From: Winogradskyella aurantiaca | Lineage (GTDB): Bacteria > Bacteroidota > Bacteroidia > Flavobacteriales > Flavobacteriaceae | Reading direction: 5' to 3' | Length of the DNA stretch: 64,000 nucleotides | NCBI RefSeq assembly: GCF_003362725.1 | Contig: NZ_QKTV01000004.1 | Span: 124,001 to 188,000, forward strand | Shown: positions 33,778-42,401 of the stretch, piece after piece | Layout: each line of letters opens with the position of its first letter | Position numbering within the stretch: position 1 is the first letter of the stretch | Made by a program: the position numbers and the translations under genes | Notes under the pieces: model-generated | Database searches by the model: none | The model's input: the letters and a program-made list of their open reading frames with translations, nothing else | Told to the model about the DNA's origin: nothing

Positions 33778-35091
33778 TTATATAGTTCGATTCACATCGA
33801 ATTGTTCAAGATAATCGGCTACGCGCCTTAAGAAACTACCTCCTAAATAACCATCTACCACGCGATGATCAAAGGAAAGTGACAAATACATCATACTGCG
33901 AATAGCAATTTCATCACCATTTGGTGTTTCAATAACTTCAGGTCGTTTCTTAATGATTCCCAAGGCCAATATCGCCACTTCAGGTTGGTTAATTATTGGT
34001 GTACCCATGACACTACCAAAAGTGCCCACATTAGAAATAGTGAAGGTGCTTCCCTTAATATCATCTCCACCAAGATTATTCTCTCGTGCTTTATTGACTA
34101 GGGCATTGACATCTGAAGCCAACTCTTTTAAGTCTTTAGCATCGGCTTTCTTTACTACCGGAACTATTAAGTTACCAGAAGGCAAGGCTGTGGCCATACC
34201 AATATTAATGTCATCCTTTACAATTATGGTGTTACCATCTACCGAGGCATTAATATTTGGAAAGTCTTTAACGGCTTTAGCTACTGCTTCAACAAACAAG
34301 GGGGTAAAGGTTAATCGCTCACCGTATTTTTCTTGGAAAGCTCCTTTATTGGCATTTCGCCAGTTGACCATATTGGTCAGATCTGCCTCAACATAGGCGG
34401 TTACATGCGGTGAGGTATGCTTGGAATATACCATATGATCAGCAATCATTTGCCTCATACGATCCATCTCAATTCGCTTGCCTTCGCCTTTATCTAAATT
34501 CAATTGTGGAATGCGATAGGCTGTCTCATCTCTTTGGACTGGCTGGGCGAATTTATATGGTCTTCCTTCATCAATATATTGGAACACATCACTTTTTCTT
34601 AACCTTCCTTCCTCACCAGTTGCCGGAATACGTGCCAATTCCTCATAGCTAATATGGTGTTCCTTTGCAATGGAAAGAATTAAGGGTGATATAAACTGAT
34701 TGGAATTAGATACTGTAAAAGCATTCGATGTGGGTTGCGAAGTCTGACTTTGAGTCACTGAGATTCTTTTATTCTCCTTAGGCTTTGAAATTCTGCTCTT
34801 ATTTGTTGCTTTCTGCTCAGACTTCTTGATGGGAGCCGTAGCAGAAACTTCATTGAGATTCAACGTTGCTATTACCTCACCTACAGGAACGACATCTTTT
34901 GGGCCAAAATGTGTCTTTAATAGAATACCACCAGCTGGTGCTGGCACTTCATTATCAACTTTATCTGTAGCTACCTCCAAAAGAATATCACCTTCTTCAA
35001 AGCTATCCCCTTCTTCAATTAACCAATTAATAATAGTGCCTTCTGTGATACTCTCGCCCATCTTGGGCATTTTTAAGTCCGTTTTATTCAA
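33778..35091 (-). CDS. 2-oxo acid dehydrogenase E2 (branched-chain, lipoyl acyltransferase)
   Basis: The 437-residue E2 carries a lipoyl domain at about 4-75 with the lipoylated lysine in E-V-A-T-D-K-V-D-N. A peripheral-subunit-binding domain follows at about 134-170 (I-S-P-L-I-L-S-I-A-K-E-H), and the catalytic acyltransferase domain from about 205 contains S-F-D-H-R-V-V-D-G near residue 412, the active-site His/Asp motif. The start is TTG at 35091, supported by the promoter at 35119-35126 and by alignment of the following L-K-M-P-K-M-G-E-S. It is first in the reverse operon with ilvE and E1. Confidence 0.9.
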   Translation of the reverse strand: MNKTDLKMPKMGESITEGTIINWLIEEGDSFEEGDILLEVATDKVDNEVPAPAGGILLKTHFGPKDVVPVGEVIATLNLNEVSATAPIKKSEQKATNKSRISKPKENKRISVTQSQTSQPTSNAFTVSNSNQFISPLILSIAKEHHISYEELARIPATGEEGRLRKSDVFQYIDEGRPYKFAQPVQRDETAYRIPQLNLDKGEGKRIEMDRMRQMIADHMVYSKHTSPHVTAYVEADLTNMVNWRNANKGAFQEKYGERLTFTPLFVEAVAKAVKDFPNINASVDGNTIIVKDDINIGMATALPSGNLIVPVVKKADAKDLKELASDVNALVNKARENNLGGDDIKGSTFTISNVGTFGSVMGTPIINQPEVAILALGIIKKRPEVIETPNGDEIAIRSMMYLSLSFDHRVVDGYLGGSFLRRVADYLEQFDVNRTI

Positions 35092-35118
35092 TGTACTCAG
35101 CCTTTAATACAGAAGTAC

Positions 35119-35126
35119 CAAAATTA
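35119..35126 (-). promoter_or_regulatory. -7 box TAATTTTG for the bkd/ilvE operon
   Basis: Reverse-strand TAATTTTG is an exact TAnnTTTG match, 28 bases before the TTG start of the E2 gene. It lies in the region shared with the divergent Lrp gene, a candidate regulator of this promoter. Confidence 0.55.
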
Positions 35127-35262
35127 AGTGATTATAGTATTATTGACTGTTAATAACTTCTAAATTATATTTATACAGCATTTTATTCTTTATTTTTGAT
35201 TTATTATTACACTATTTTCTTTTGCATAATCATTGATTAACACTTAAAATGAATTTTTGCTG

Positions 35263-35736
35263 ATGGCCAATTTAGATACAGTTGATATCAAGATCTTAGA
35301 ACTCTTGCAACAAAACAGTAATCGCACAACAAAGAGTATTGCTGAAGAATTAGGAATGACCACCTCACCCATTTTTGAACGTATTAAAAAACTTGAAAAA
35401 GAAGGGTACATTAAAGGCTATGTAGCGGTATTAAATCAGAAGAAAATTGGTTTAAAGCAAACAGTATTTATGGGTATAACACTGCAAGGACATACGCGAA
35501 GTTACCTTGAGAAATTTGTCACTCAAATCAATAATTTCCCTGAGGTTATTGAGTGCCATCGTGTAAGCGGGAATTTTGATTACTTGCTAAAACTTGTGGT
35601 TGAAGATATTGAGGCCTATGAACACTTTATTATATCTAAATTAACCTTACTACCTTATTTGGGGAATGTTCAAAGTTTAATCACCCTATCAACAGGCAAG
35701 GAGACCAATGAAATTAATCTAAGCAGATTGCAATAA
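35263..35736 (+). CDS. Lrp/AsnC family transcriptional regulator
   Basis: From the ATG at 35263 the product is 157 residues (a TTG at 35257 adds two). The N-terminal winged helix reads D-I-K-I-L-E-L-L-Q-Q-N-S-N-R-T-T-K-S-I-A-E near residues 7-27, with M-T-T-S-P-I-F-E-R-I-K-K-L-E as the recognition helix. The C-terminal RAM/AsnC ligand domain has V-I-E-C-H-R-V-S-G-N-F-D-Y-L-L near residue 100. It is divergent from the bkd/ilvE operon, the classic Lrp/BkdR arrangement for branched-chain amino acid response. Its stop abuts the paaY stop. Confidence 0.88.
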   Translation: MANLDTVDIKILELLQQNSNRTTKSIAEELGMTTSPIFERIKKLEKEGYIKGYVAVLNQKKIGLKQTVFMGITLQGHTRSYLEKFVTQINNFPEVIECHRVSGNFDYLLKLVVEDIEAYEHFIISKLTLLPYLGNVQSLITLSTGKETNEINLSRLQ

Positions 35737-36333
35737 TTATTTTTTAAAGATCTCCCTTAAGGTCTTGTAAATGTCCTTTTGAACCTCTCTATTCTCAGGG
35801 ACTTCACGCAATGGCTCTACTTCCCGCAGGCTCATATGACATTCTGCAGGAAGTTGCTGATACAGTTTGGTACCTTTGGTCTTCCAGGCAATCATCTCAT
35901 CTGTCACCTCTTTCACAATCTTAGCAGGATTACCCACCACTAATGATCTCCGAGGAATAATGGTCTCAGCTCTTACAAAAGCCATTGCCCCAACTATACT
36001 TTCCTCACCAACTTCGGCATCATCCATGATTACCGAATTCATACCGATCAAACAATTTCGCCCTAGATTGGCACCATGGATGATAGCACCATGTCCAACA
36101 TGAGCACTTTCTTTTAATACTATGGACTTACCAGGAAACATATGTATCGTACAGTTTTCCTGTACATTAACTCCATCTTCAAGAATAATCTGTCCCCAAT
36201 CCCCTCTAACGGCAGCACCAGGTCCTATGTAACAATCTTTGCCTATAATAACGTTACCTGTAACAGCTGCTAGCGGATGAACAAAACTACTTTCATGAAC
36301 TACAGGAATAAACCTCTGAAATTCGTAAATCAT
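35737..36333 (-). CDS. paaY: Hexapeptide-repeat protein of the phenylacetate operon, PaaY-like
   Basis: The 198-residue product is a left-handed beta-helix of hexapeptide repeats (I-G-K-D-C-Y-I-G-P-G-A-A-V-R-G-D-W-G near residue 28) and has H-M-F-P-G-K-S-I-V-L and H-V-G-H-G-A-I-I-H-G, the gamma-carbonic-anhydrase-like histidines. PaaY homologues hydrolyse dead-end CoA esters in phenylacetate degradation or are carbonic anhydrases. It is the last gene of the operon; spacing to the preceding gene is zero, and the Lrp gene is convergent right after it. No separate terminator was seen. Confidence 0.85.
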   Translation of the reverse strand: MIYEFQRFIPVVHESSFVHPLAAVTGNVIIGKDCYIGPGAAVRGDWGQIILEDGVNVQENCTIHMFPGKSIVLKESAHVGHGAIIHGANLGRNCLIGMNSVIMDDAEVGEESIVGAMAFVRAETIIPRRSLVVGNPAKIVKEVTDEMIAWKTKGTKLYQQLPAECHMSLREVEPLREVPENREVQKDIYKTLREIFKK

Positions 36334-37086
36334 TTATTTAAATCGTTTCAATGTCTCCTTTGTGAATTCACTCAACACTAATCGACCACTAATAGCAGCA
36401 CGTTTCGCCAGTAACTCATCCCAATCATCAGTTCCGGTCCAAAACATGGTTTTCATTTCACGCATGGCATCCGGATTATAAGTAGCTAAATGTTCTGCAA
36501 AAGATTTTACCCCAGCATCAAGTTCTTCTGTTGACTCAAACACCTGTGTATAAAGACCTTTATCCTTAGCCCATTCTGCAGAATAAAAACTATTGGCGTC
36601 AATAGCGATTTGAGACATTCCAGATACACCAAGTTTACGTTGAACTGCAGGTCCAACCACAAAAGGTCCAATGCCTACATTAAGTTCACTTAACTTAATG
36701 GCCCCAAACTTACTAGCCATACAATAATCGGTTGCAGAGGCCAAACCTACCCCCCCACCAACGGTTTTACCCTGAACTCTACCAATGATGAATTTTGGAC
36801 ACTTACGCATGGCATTAATAACATTTGCAAATCCAGAAAAAAATACTTTTCCAGTGGCCTCATCATTGATATTTATTAATTCTTTAAAACTGGCACCAGC
36901 ACAGAATGTGCGGTTTCCTCCACTTTTAAGAACGATTACTTTTATCTCTTTATTAGTACCTGCATCAGTTATTGAAGTAGCCAGATCAGCAAGAATATCA
37001 CCTGGAAGTGAATTATGGGCTGGATGAAAAAATTCTATATAACCGATTCCATTTTCTATGGTTTGCTTTACATAAGGTTTTGTCAT
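36334..37086 (-). CDS. Enoyl-CoA hydratase/isomerase family protein in the paa operon
   Basis: The 250-residue product has the crotonase fold: C-A-G-A-S-F-K-E-L near residue 62 as the oxyanion-hole strand, G-K-T-V-G-G-G-V-G-L-A near residue 105 and K-L-S-E-L-N-V-G-I-G-P near residue 131. Classical hydratases have a Glu in the GGGxE position; here it is Gly, while the Glu of the S-E-L position is kept. The place in the operon would suit PaaF (2,3-dehydroadipyl-CoA hydratase), but the altered site leaves the step open. It lies 2 bases after paaZ. Confidence 0.8.
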   Translation of the reverse strand: MTKPYVKQTIENGIGYIEFFHPAHNSLPGDILADLATSITDAGTNKEIKVIVLKSGGNRTFCAGASFKELININDEATGKVFFSGFANVINAMRKCPKFIIGRVQGKTVGGGVGLASATDYCMASKFGAIKLSELNVGIGPFVVGPAVQRKLGVSGMSQIAIDANSFYSAEWAKDKGLYTQVFESTEELDAGVKSFAEHLATYNPDAMREMKTMFWTGTDDWDELLAKRAAISGRLVLSEFTKETLKRFK

Positions 37087-37088
37087 AA

Positions 37089-39626
37089 TTATAAAAGTCC
37101 AAATTGTTCAAAATGATGATTGTAGTGTTTTCTATGGAACAAATTCCACTCGTATCGATTCAGATTACCAAATACTATGTTCTTTAGCCTGGTGTCTGGA
37201 TTGGATTTAAAATATTCAATATAATTATCATAAGCCTCAATTAGCTTCGCCTTTGCCGCATCTAGGTCAACATGTTTTAAGGTTTTCAGTTCTTCCTCAA
37301 GCAAAGCTGGCGCACCAAACTCTCTTGGCATTTTTCTATAATTGTACAAGGTAGTGTGCACCTTTTCCATAATCTTCTCAGGAGTTGAAAATTCAAAATC
37401 TTGTATTTCACCTGAGGAAATTCTAGTAGAATATTCCAGATGCTCCAACATATGCTGCGGGGACATGGTCCCCCACAATGGCTTAGTATCTTCAGTCAAT
37501 TTACTAAGATAACCCTCAATTGTTTCTCTATTGATTTCTACAAAGGTCTCTTGCTTCTTCTGCACCATGGTTAAAATGGTAGCTACAGCAACTAAGGGAG
37601 TGTCCTTGGGTGATTTCTCACTTTCAGGTCTACTTTCAAAATTGGCATCAAACACCTCAACATGCCACTTTACGATACCACTTGGATGTTCAGTAGAAGA
37701 CACATCACGATCCACTTTCTCTTTGCATGTCAATCGCACATAAATGGTGTCATTATGATATAAGGGTCTTAGAAATCTAATAGTATCCAAGCCATAGTTG
37801 GCAGCTACAGGTCCCTTATTAGGGTGCACAAATAAACCAGCGGCGGCCGAAATTATGAAGTAACCATGAGCCGTGCGTTTTTCAAATATACTTCCATCTA
37901 AAGCAGTGATGTCCGTATGCGCATAGAAATGGTCCCAGGTAAGATTCGCAAAATTAATAATGTCTGTATCTGTAATCGTTCTCTGATGGGTCTTTAAAGA
38001 CATTCCTGGTTGAATATCTTCCCAATGGTATTTAAACGGATGTTGCTCTGCTTCCTTGTATTTAGCATTTTGCTGATAAATACCTGTAATAGCAGTTATT
38101 GTCGTTGGTGAGCCCTGAATAGCTGTTCGTTGCAGGTAGTGCTTAATACCTCTCATTCCACCCATTTCTTCACCACCGCCCGCTCGTCCTGGACCACCAT
38201 GAACTAGATATGGCAATGGAGACCCATGCCCTGTGCTCTCCTTAGCATTCTCTCTATTCAACACCAAAATTCGTCCGTGATGACTAGCGGCATTAACCAC
38301 ATAATCACGAGCAATAGCATCGTCGTAAGTTGCAATAGAAGATACTAAAGACCCTTTACCCATCTGAGCTAGGGTAATAGCTTCATCTAAGGACTTATAG
38401 GGCATAATGGTACTTACAGGACCAAACGCCTCACGCTCATGTACCGTTAAACTTTTAAAAGGATTATCCGTTCTCAAGACTATTGGACTTATAAAAGCCC
38501 CTTTGGTGGCGTCGGCACCAAACGTATCTATTTTATCTAAATGACCATACACTATCTCTGCCTCCTTAGCAAGGTCAGACACCGAGTCTTTAACGGCCTG
38601 CACTTGTTGTTGACTAATTAATGCGCCCATACGTACTTCTTTTAGTCTTGGGTCTCCGATAGTCACCTTGTCTAAGGCCTTTCCAAGGGCAATTTGCACA
38701 TCCTCTACCAGGGATTCTGGAACAATTATTCTTCGAATAGCGGTACACTTTTGACCGGCCTTAACCGTCATTTCTTTACGGACTTCTTTAATAAAAAGAT
38801 CAAATTCTGGCGTTCCTGATACAGCATCTTCTCCAAGGATAGATGCGTTTAACGAGTCTGCTTCTGTGGTAAAAGGTACGGACTCTTGGATGAGCCTGGG
38901 GTGTGCTTTCAACAAACGTCCTGTTGCGGCAGAACCTGTAAAGGTCACCACATCCTGAGATTCCACCGTATCCAAAATAGTTTTGACGGTACCATTGATA
39001 ATTTGAAGAGCGCCCTCAGGTAAAATTCCTGAATTAATTATGGATCGCGCTACAGCCTCTGCAAGATATGACGAAGAAGGCGCCGGTAAAACAACCGCTG
39101 GCATTCCTGCCATCCAGTTCACAGCACATTTTTCCAACATTCCCCAGACCGGAAAATTAAAAGCATTAATATGTACAGCCACACCCTTTTTAGGTACCAT
39201 AATATGGTGGGCCATAAATCGTCCGCCTCGTGATAAATCTACAGGATCTCCTTCCACATGGAATGGTTGGTTAGGAAACAACTTCCTAAGTGATGCGTTG
39301 GCGAAAAGATTCCCAAAACCACCTTCTATATCAATCCAACTATCCACTCGGGTAGCTCCCGTCCGATAACTTAATTCATAGAAATCTTCTTTCCGTTTAG
39401 TGAGGTAGAGTGCTAACTTCTTGAGCATATTGCCGCGCTCTTGAAATGTCATTTTCCTTAGCACTTCACCACCTTTGGTTCGTCCGTAATTAAGAACTTC
39501 AGGAATATTTAAACCCTCAATAGCCACACTGGCAAAAGCCTCTCCTGTTACAGCATCAAAAATGGGTTGTCCTTCCTCTGTTCCTGTAGTCCAGGCACCC
39601 TGAACATAATGTTGTATTTTTTCCAT
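37089..39626 (-). CDS. paaZ: Bifunctional PaaZ, aldehyde dehydrogenase plus oxepin-CoA hydrolase, with an extra C-terminal domain
   Basis: PaaZ opens oxepin-CoA with its MaoC-type hydratase domain and oxidises the resulting semialdehyde with its ALDH domain. The 845 residues show the ALDH Glu near 255 (T-T-E-A-D-S-L) and the Cys near 296 (G-Q-K-C-T-A-I-R-R). The hydratase domain at about 535-680 has D-H-F-Y-A-H near residue 562. E. coli PaaZ is about 681 residues; here about 157 residues follow (688-845), with an L-W-G-x-M-S-P-x-H-M-L-E-H start and an H-R-K-H-Y-N-H-H end that resemble a DUF1569/DinB-like four-helix fold. It starts 1 base after paaJ. Confidence 0.93.
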   Translation of the reverse strand: MEKIQHYVQGAWTTGTEEGQPIFDAVTGEAFASVAIEGLNIPEVLNYGRTKGGEVLRKMTFQERGNMLKKLALYLTKRKEDFYELSYRTGATRVDSWIDIEGGFGNLFANASLRKLFPNQPFHVEGDPVDLSRGGRFMAHHIMVPKKGVAVHINAFNFPVWGMLEKCAVNWMAGMPAVVLPAPSSSYLAEAVARSIINSGILPEGALQIINGTVKTILDTVESQDVVTFTGSAATGRLLKAHPRLIQESVPFTTEADSLNASILGEDAVSGTPEFDLFIKEVRKEMTVKAGQKCTAIRRIIVPESLVEDVQIALGKALDKVTIGDPRLKEVRMGALISQQQVQAVKDSVSDLAKEAEIVYGHLDKIDTFGADATKGAFISPIVLRTDNPFKSLTVHEREAFGPVSTIMPYKSLDEAITLAQMGKGSLVSSIATYDDAIARDYVVNAASHHGRILVLNRENAKESTGHGSPLPYLVHGGPGRAGGGEEMGGMRGIKHYLQRTAIQGSPTTITAITGIYQQNAKYKEAEQHPFKYHWEDIQPGMSLKTHQRTITDTDIINFANLTWDHFYAHTDITALDGSIFEKRTAHGYFIISAAAGLFVHPNKGPVAANYGLDTIRFLRPLYHNDTIYVRLTCKEKVDRDVSSTEHPSGIVKWHVEVFDANFESRPESEKSPKDTPLVAVATILTMVQKKQETFVEINRETIEGYLSKLTEDTKPLWGTMSPQHMLEHLEYSTRISSGEIQDFEFSTPEKIMEKVHTTLYNYRKMPREFGAPALLEEELKTLKHVDLDAAKAKLIEAYDNYIEYFKSNPDTRLKNIVFGNLNRYEWNLFHRKHYNHHFEQFGLL

Positions 39627-39627
39627 A

Positions 39628-40836
39628 TTAGACCCGTTCTATAATTGCTGCATAGCCCTGCCCTACCCCCACACACATGGTAATCAAGGCATATTGTTTT
39701 TGCTGTTCATGTAATTCTAAGGCCGCAGAATAAGCGATTCGCGTACCTGTTACGCCTAAGGGATGGCCTATGGCAATAGAACCTCCATTAGGATTTAATC
39801 TTGGATCATCATAATTCAAGCCCCAAGCCCTTGTGCAGGCTAATGCCTGTGCAGCAAAAGCCTCGTTTAATTCAATAACATCCATGTCATCCATGGTCAG
39901 GCCTGCTTTTTCAAGTGCTTTGTTGGAAGCCTTAACTGGACCGATTCCCATAATTCTGGGTTCCACTCCAACAACTGCTGAACTTACAATCCTTGCTAAT
40001 GGTTTTAAATTATACTGTTTTACAGCATCTTCGGATGCAATAATGGTAGCCGCTGCCCCATCATTAAGACCACTTGAATTACCAGCCGTGACACTTCCTC
40101 CGTCTTTTTTAAAGACCGCGCGTAATTTTCCTAGAACCTCAAGAGATGTCCCTGGTTTAATAAATTCGTCTTTGACAAAATGAATTGGGTCCTTCTTTCG
40201 TTGTGGAATATCGACTGGTATAATTTCCTTTGCTAAACGTCCATTCTCTTGTGCTTTAGAAGCCTTCATCTGACTCCAAAAAGCAAATTTGTCCTGGTCT
40301 TCGCGGGATATCCCATACAATTCAACCAAATTCTCGGCAGTCACCCCCATGCCGTCGGTGCCATACATCTCATGCATTTTTGGATTGATAAACCTCCATC
40401 CAAAGCTGGAATCGTACATTTTAGAGTCATTTCCAAAAGCTGAAGAGGGCTTAGCAATTACATAGGGACCTCTGGTCATGTTTTCAACTCCACCTGCCAC
40501 AAACACATCTCCATCTCCACTTTTTATGGCGCGGTTAGCATGAATTATGGCTGAAAGGCCTGAACTGCACAAACGGTTAACCGTTTCGCCAGGAACACTG
40601 AAGGGTAACCCTGCAAGTAATGCCGACATCCGAGCTACGTTACGGTTGTCTTCACCCGCTTGGTTGGCACAACCCAAAATAACATCATCATAGGCGTCTT
40701 TTGGAATGTTTGGGTTCCTGTCAACAACTGCTTTAATAACGTGAGCACCTAAGTCATCCGTTCTTACAGCTGACAAAGTTCCTTTATAATTGCCGATGGG
40801 AGTTCGTACCCCATCAATAATAAATGCGTCTTTCAT
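39628..40836 (-). CDS. paaJ: Acetyl-CoA acyltransferase, 3-oxoadipyl-CoA thiolase type (PaaJ)
   Basis: The 402-residue thiolase is expected to cleave 3-oxoadipyl-CoA and 3-oxo-5,6-dehydrosuberyl-CoA to acetyl-CoA units and succinyl-CoA. Marks are the nucleophile Cys in N-R-L-C-S-S-G-L-S-A near residue 90, the G-H-P-L-G-V-T-G-T-R loop with its catalytic His near residue 358, and the C-V-G-V-G-Q-G cysteine near residue 390. It is followed closely by paaZ and preceded by paaI with a 3-base gap, matching canonical paa order. Confidence 0.92.
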   Translation of the reverse strand: MKDAFIIDGVRTPIGNYKGTLSAVRTDDLGAHVIKAVVDRNPNIPKDAYDDVILGCANQAGEDNRNVARMSALLAGLPFSVPGETVNRLCSSGLSAIIHANRAIKSGDGDVFVAGGVENMTRGPYVIAKPSSAFGNDSKMYDSSFGWRFINPKMHEMYGTDGMGVTAENLVELYGISREDQDKFAFWSQMKASKAQENGRLAKEIIPVDIPQRKKDPIHFVKDEFIKPGTSLEVLGKLRAVFKKDGGSVTAGNSSGLNDGAAATIIASEDAVKQYNLKPLARIVSSAVVGVEPRIMGIGPVKASNKALEKAGLTMDDMDVIELNEAFAAQALACTRAWGLNYDDPRLNPNGGSIAIGHPLGVTGTRIAYSAALELHEQQKQYALITMCVGVGQGYAAIIERV

Positions 40837-40839
40837 AAT

Positions 40840-41247
40840 TTATTCTTCCCAATCTTTTTGCGTTCTATATACAATCCCTTTAAATAAAGCCACTAACTCG
40901 TCCTGTCGTTTTACTTCAATAATATTAAAGCCTAATTTGGTTTTCACCTTTTCTATAACCGATTCAGCAACAAGATAATCCCCTTCGTTAAGCGCTTCAA
41001 TATGGTTGATGCTTGATTCAATAGACACGGCATATTTTCCATAGGTATTGGCTGCAAAACCAAAGGCCGTATCTGCCAAACTATAACTTATACCTCCATG
41101 AGCCTTTCCCATACTATTAAGCATATCTTTTCTCACGGTCATTCCAACTCTACATCGCCCTAATTCGCACTCTAAAATTTCAATACCCATCCAAGTACTA
41201 AATGGGTCCTGACTGAGCATTTTGTATGGAATATCCTCTCCCTTCAT
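40840..41247 (-). CDS. paaI: Hotdog-fold thioesterase, PaaI
   Basis: The start is placed at ATG 41245-41247 (135 residues), which shares one base with the paaH stop as TAATG. A longer frame to 41298 would overlap paaH by 52 bases and is unlikely. The sequence has the hotdog-thioesterase motif M-G-K-A-H-G-G-I-S-Y-S-L-A-D-T near residue 50, where the Asp/Ser region forms the active site. PaaI hydrolyses wrongly made aryl-CoA to free CoA in this pathway. Confidence 0.88.
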   Translation of the reverse strand: MKGEDIPYKMLSQDPFSTWMGIEILECELGRCRVGMTVRKDMLNSMGKAHGGISYSLADTAFGFAANTYGKYAVSIESSINHIEALNEGDYLVAESVIEKVKTKLGFNIIEVKRQDELVALFKGIVYRTQKDWEE

Positions 41248-42401
41248 TAAAAAAATGTTTTCTGATCGCGATTCATTTTTCTCAAAAGGGGACTGCAACG
41301 GTATCGGTCCTCATGATATTCATCATAAAGTGCATCCATTCGCTCAACACACCAGTTGATACCCATTTCATCGGCCCAGGCTAAAAGTCCTTTAGGGTAA
41401 TTAACTCCTTTAGTCATGGCTAAATCTATATCCTCTGGAGACGCAATATTTAAAAATAAAGCATCAGCTGCTTCGTTAATAAGCATCACGAGTACACGCT
41501 CAAATATGAGTCTTGACAACTCCTCATTTTCGTCTGGCTTAGGTCGCTGAGATCCTTCATTATAGTCATAATAGCCTTTCCCCGATTTCCGCCCTAAATA
41601 ACCTGCTTCAGACAGACGCTTTTGGGTAAATGACGGTTTGTATCTAGGGTCGTAATAGAAAGCTTCAAAAACCGTTTCAGTCACGGTATAATTGACATCA
41701 TTACCAATAAAGTCCATAAGTTCAAATGGTCCCATTCGGAAACCACCAAGTGTCTTTAAACTATCGTCGATAGTTGCAAAATCTGCCAGACCTTCCTCAT
41801 AAATCCTTAGGGACTCCCCATAAAAGGGGCGCGCTACTCTATTGACAATAAATCCTGGTGTATCTTTAGCAATAGCTACGATTTTACCCCAATCCTTTAT
41901 TGTGTTCACACAAGATTCTAACGTCTTTTCAGAAGTTTGTACCGCTGGAATAACCTCAACCAACTTCATTAATGGTGCTGGATTAAAAAAGTGAATGCCG
42001 ATACAACGTTCAGGCTTTTTCAAAGATGCAGCAATTGAGGCTATAGATAAGCTAGACGTATTAGATGCTATTATACAAGATTCAGAAACCATTGTCTCCA
42101 GTTCAGAAAACACTGCCTGTTTAATCGATAGGTCTTCAACTATGGCTTCAATAACCAGGTTAACCTCAGACAAATCTTGAAGTTGTTTGACATAGGAAAT
42201 ATTTGATTGTATTCGATTTTTCTCAGCTTCATCAATTCGACCTTTCTCAATAAGCCTTGATAAAACCTTCTCCAGATTAGCCTTTGCTTTATCCAATGCC
42301 GATTGATTAGTATCAAACAGACTAACCATACATCCCGCAGTGGCTGCCACTTGAGCAATTCCACTTCCCATGGTACCAGAACCAATAACTCCTACATTCA
42401 T
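41247..42401 (-). CDS. paaH: 3-hydroxyacyl-CoA dehydrogenase, PaaH
   Basis: The 384-residue NAD-dependent dehydrogenase has a Rossmann start M-N-V-G-V-I-G-S-G-T-M-G-S-G-I-A-Q and the active-site region G-I-H-F-F-N-P-A-P-L-M-K-L-V-E-V near residue 137. F-I-V-N-R-V-A-R-P-F lies near residue 184 and the C-terminal domain is duplicated in the usual way. It oxidises 3-hydroxyadipyl-CoA. It overlaps the upstream dehydratase gene by 4 bases (ATGA) and the downstream paaI start by one base, so translation is coupled. E. coli PaaH is 475 residues, so the C-terminal part here is shorter. Confidence 0.92.
   Translation of the reverse strand: MNVGVIGSGTMGSGIAQVAATAGCMVSLFDTNQSALDKAKANLEKVLSRLIEKGRIDEAEKNRIQSNISYVKQLQDLSEVNLVIEAIVEDLSIKQAVFSELETMVSESCIIASNTSSLSIASIAASLKKPERCIGIHFFNPAPLMKLVEVIPAVQTSEKTLESCVNTIKDWGKIVAIAKDTPGFIVNRVARPFYGESLRIYEEGLADFATIDDSLKTLGGFRMGPFELMDFIGNDVNYTVTETVFEAFYYDPRYKPSFTQKRLSEAGYLGRKSGKGYYDYNEGSQRPKPDENEELSRLIFERVLVMLINEAADALFLNIASPEDIDLAMTKGVNYPKGLLAWADEMGINWCVERMDALYDEYHEDRYRCSPLLRKMNRDQKTFF

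Noticed and set aside
41248-41298. N-terminal extension of paaI
   Set aside because: It would overlap paaH by 52 bases; the ATG at 41247 gives a TAATG junction and normal length.
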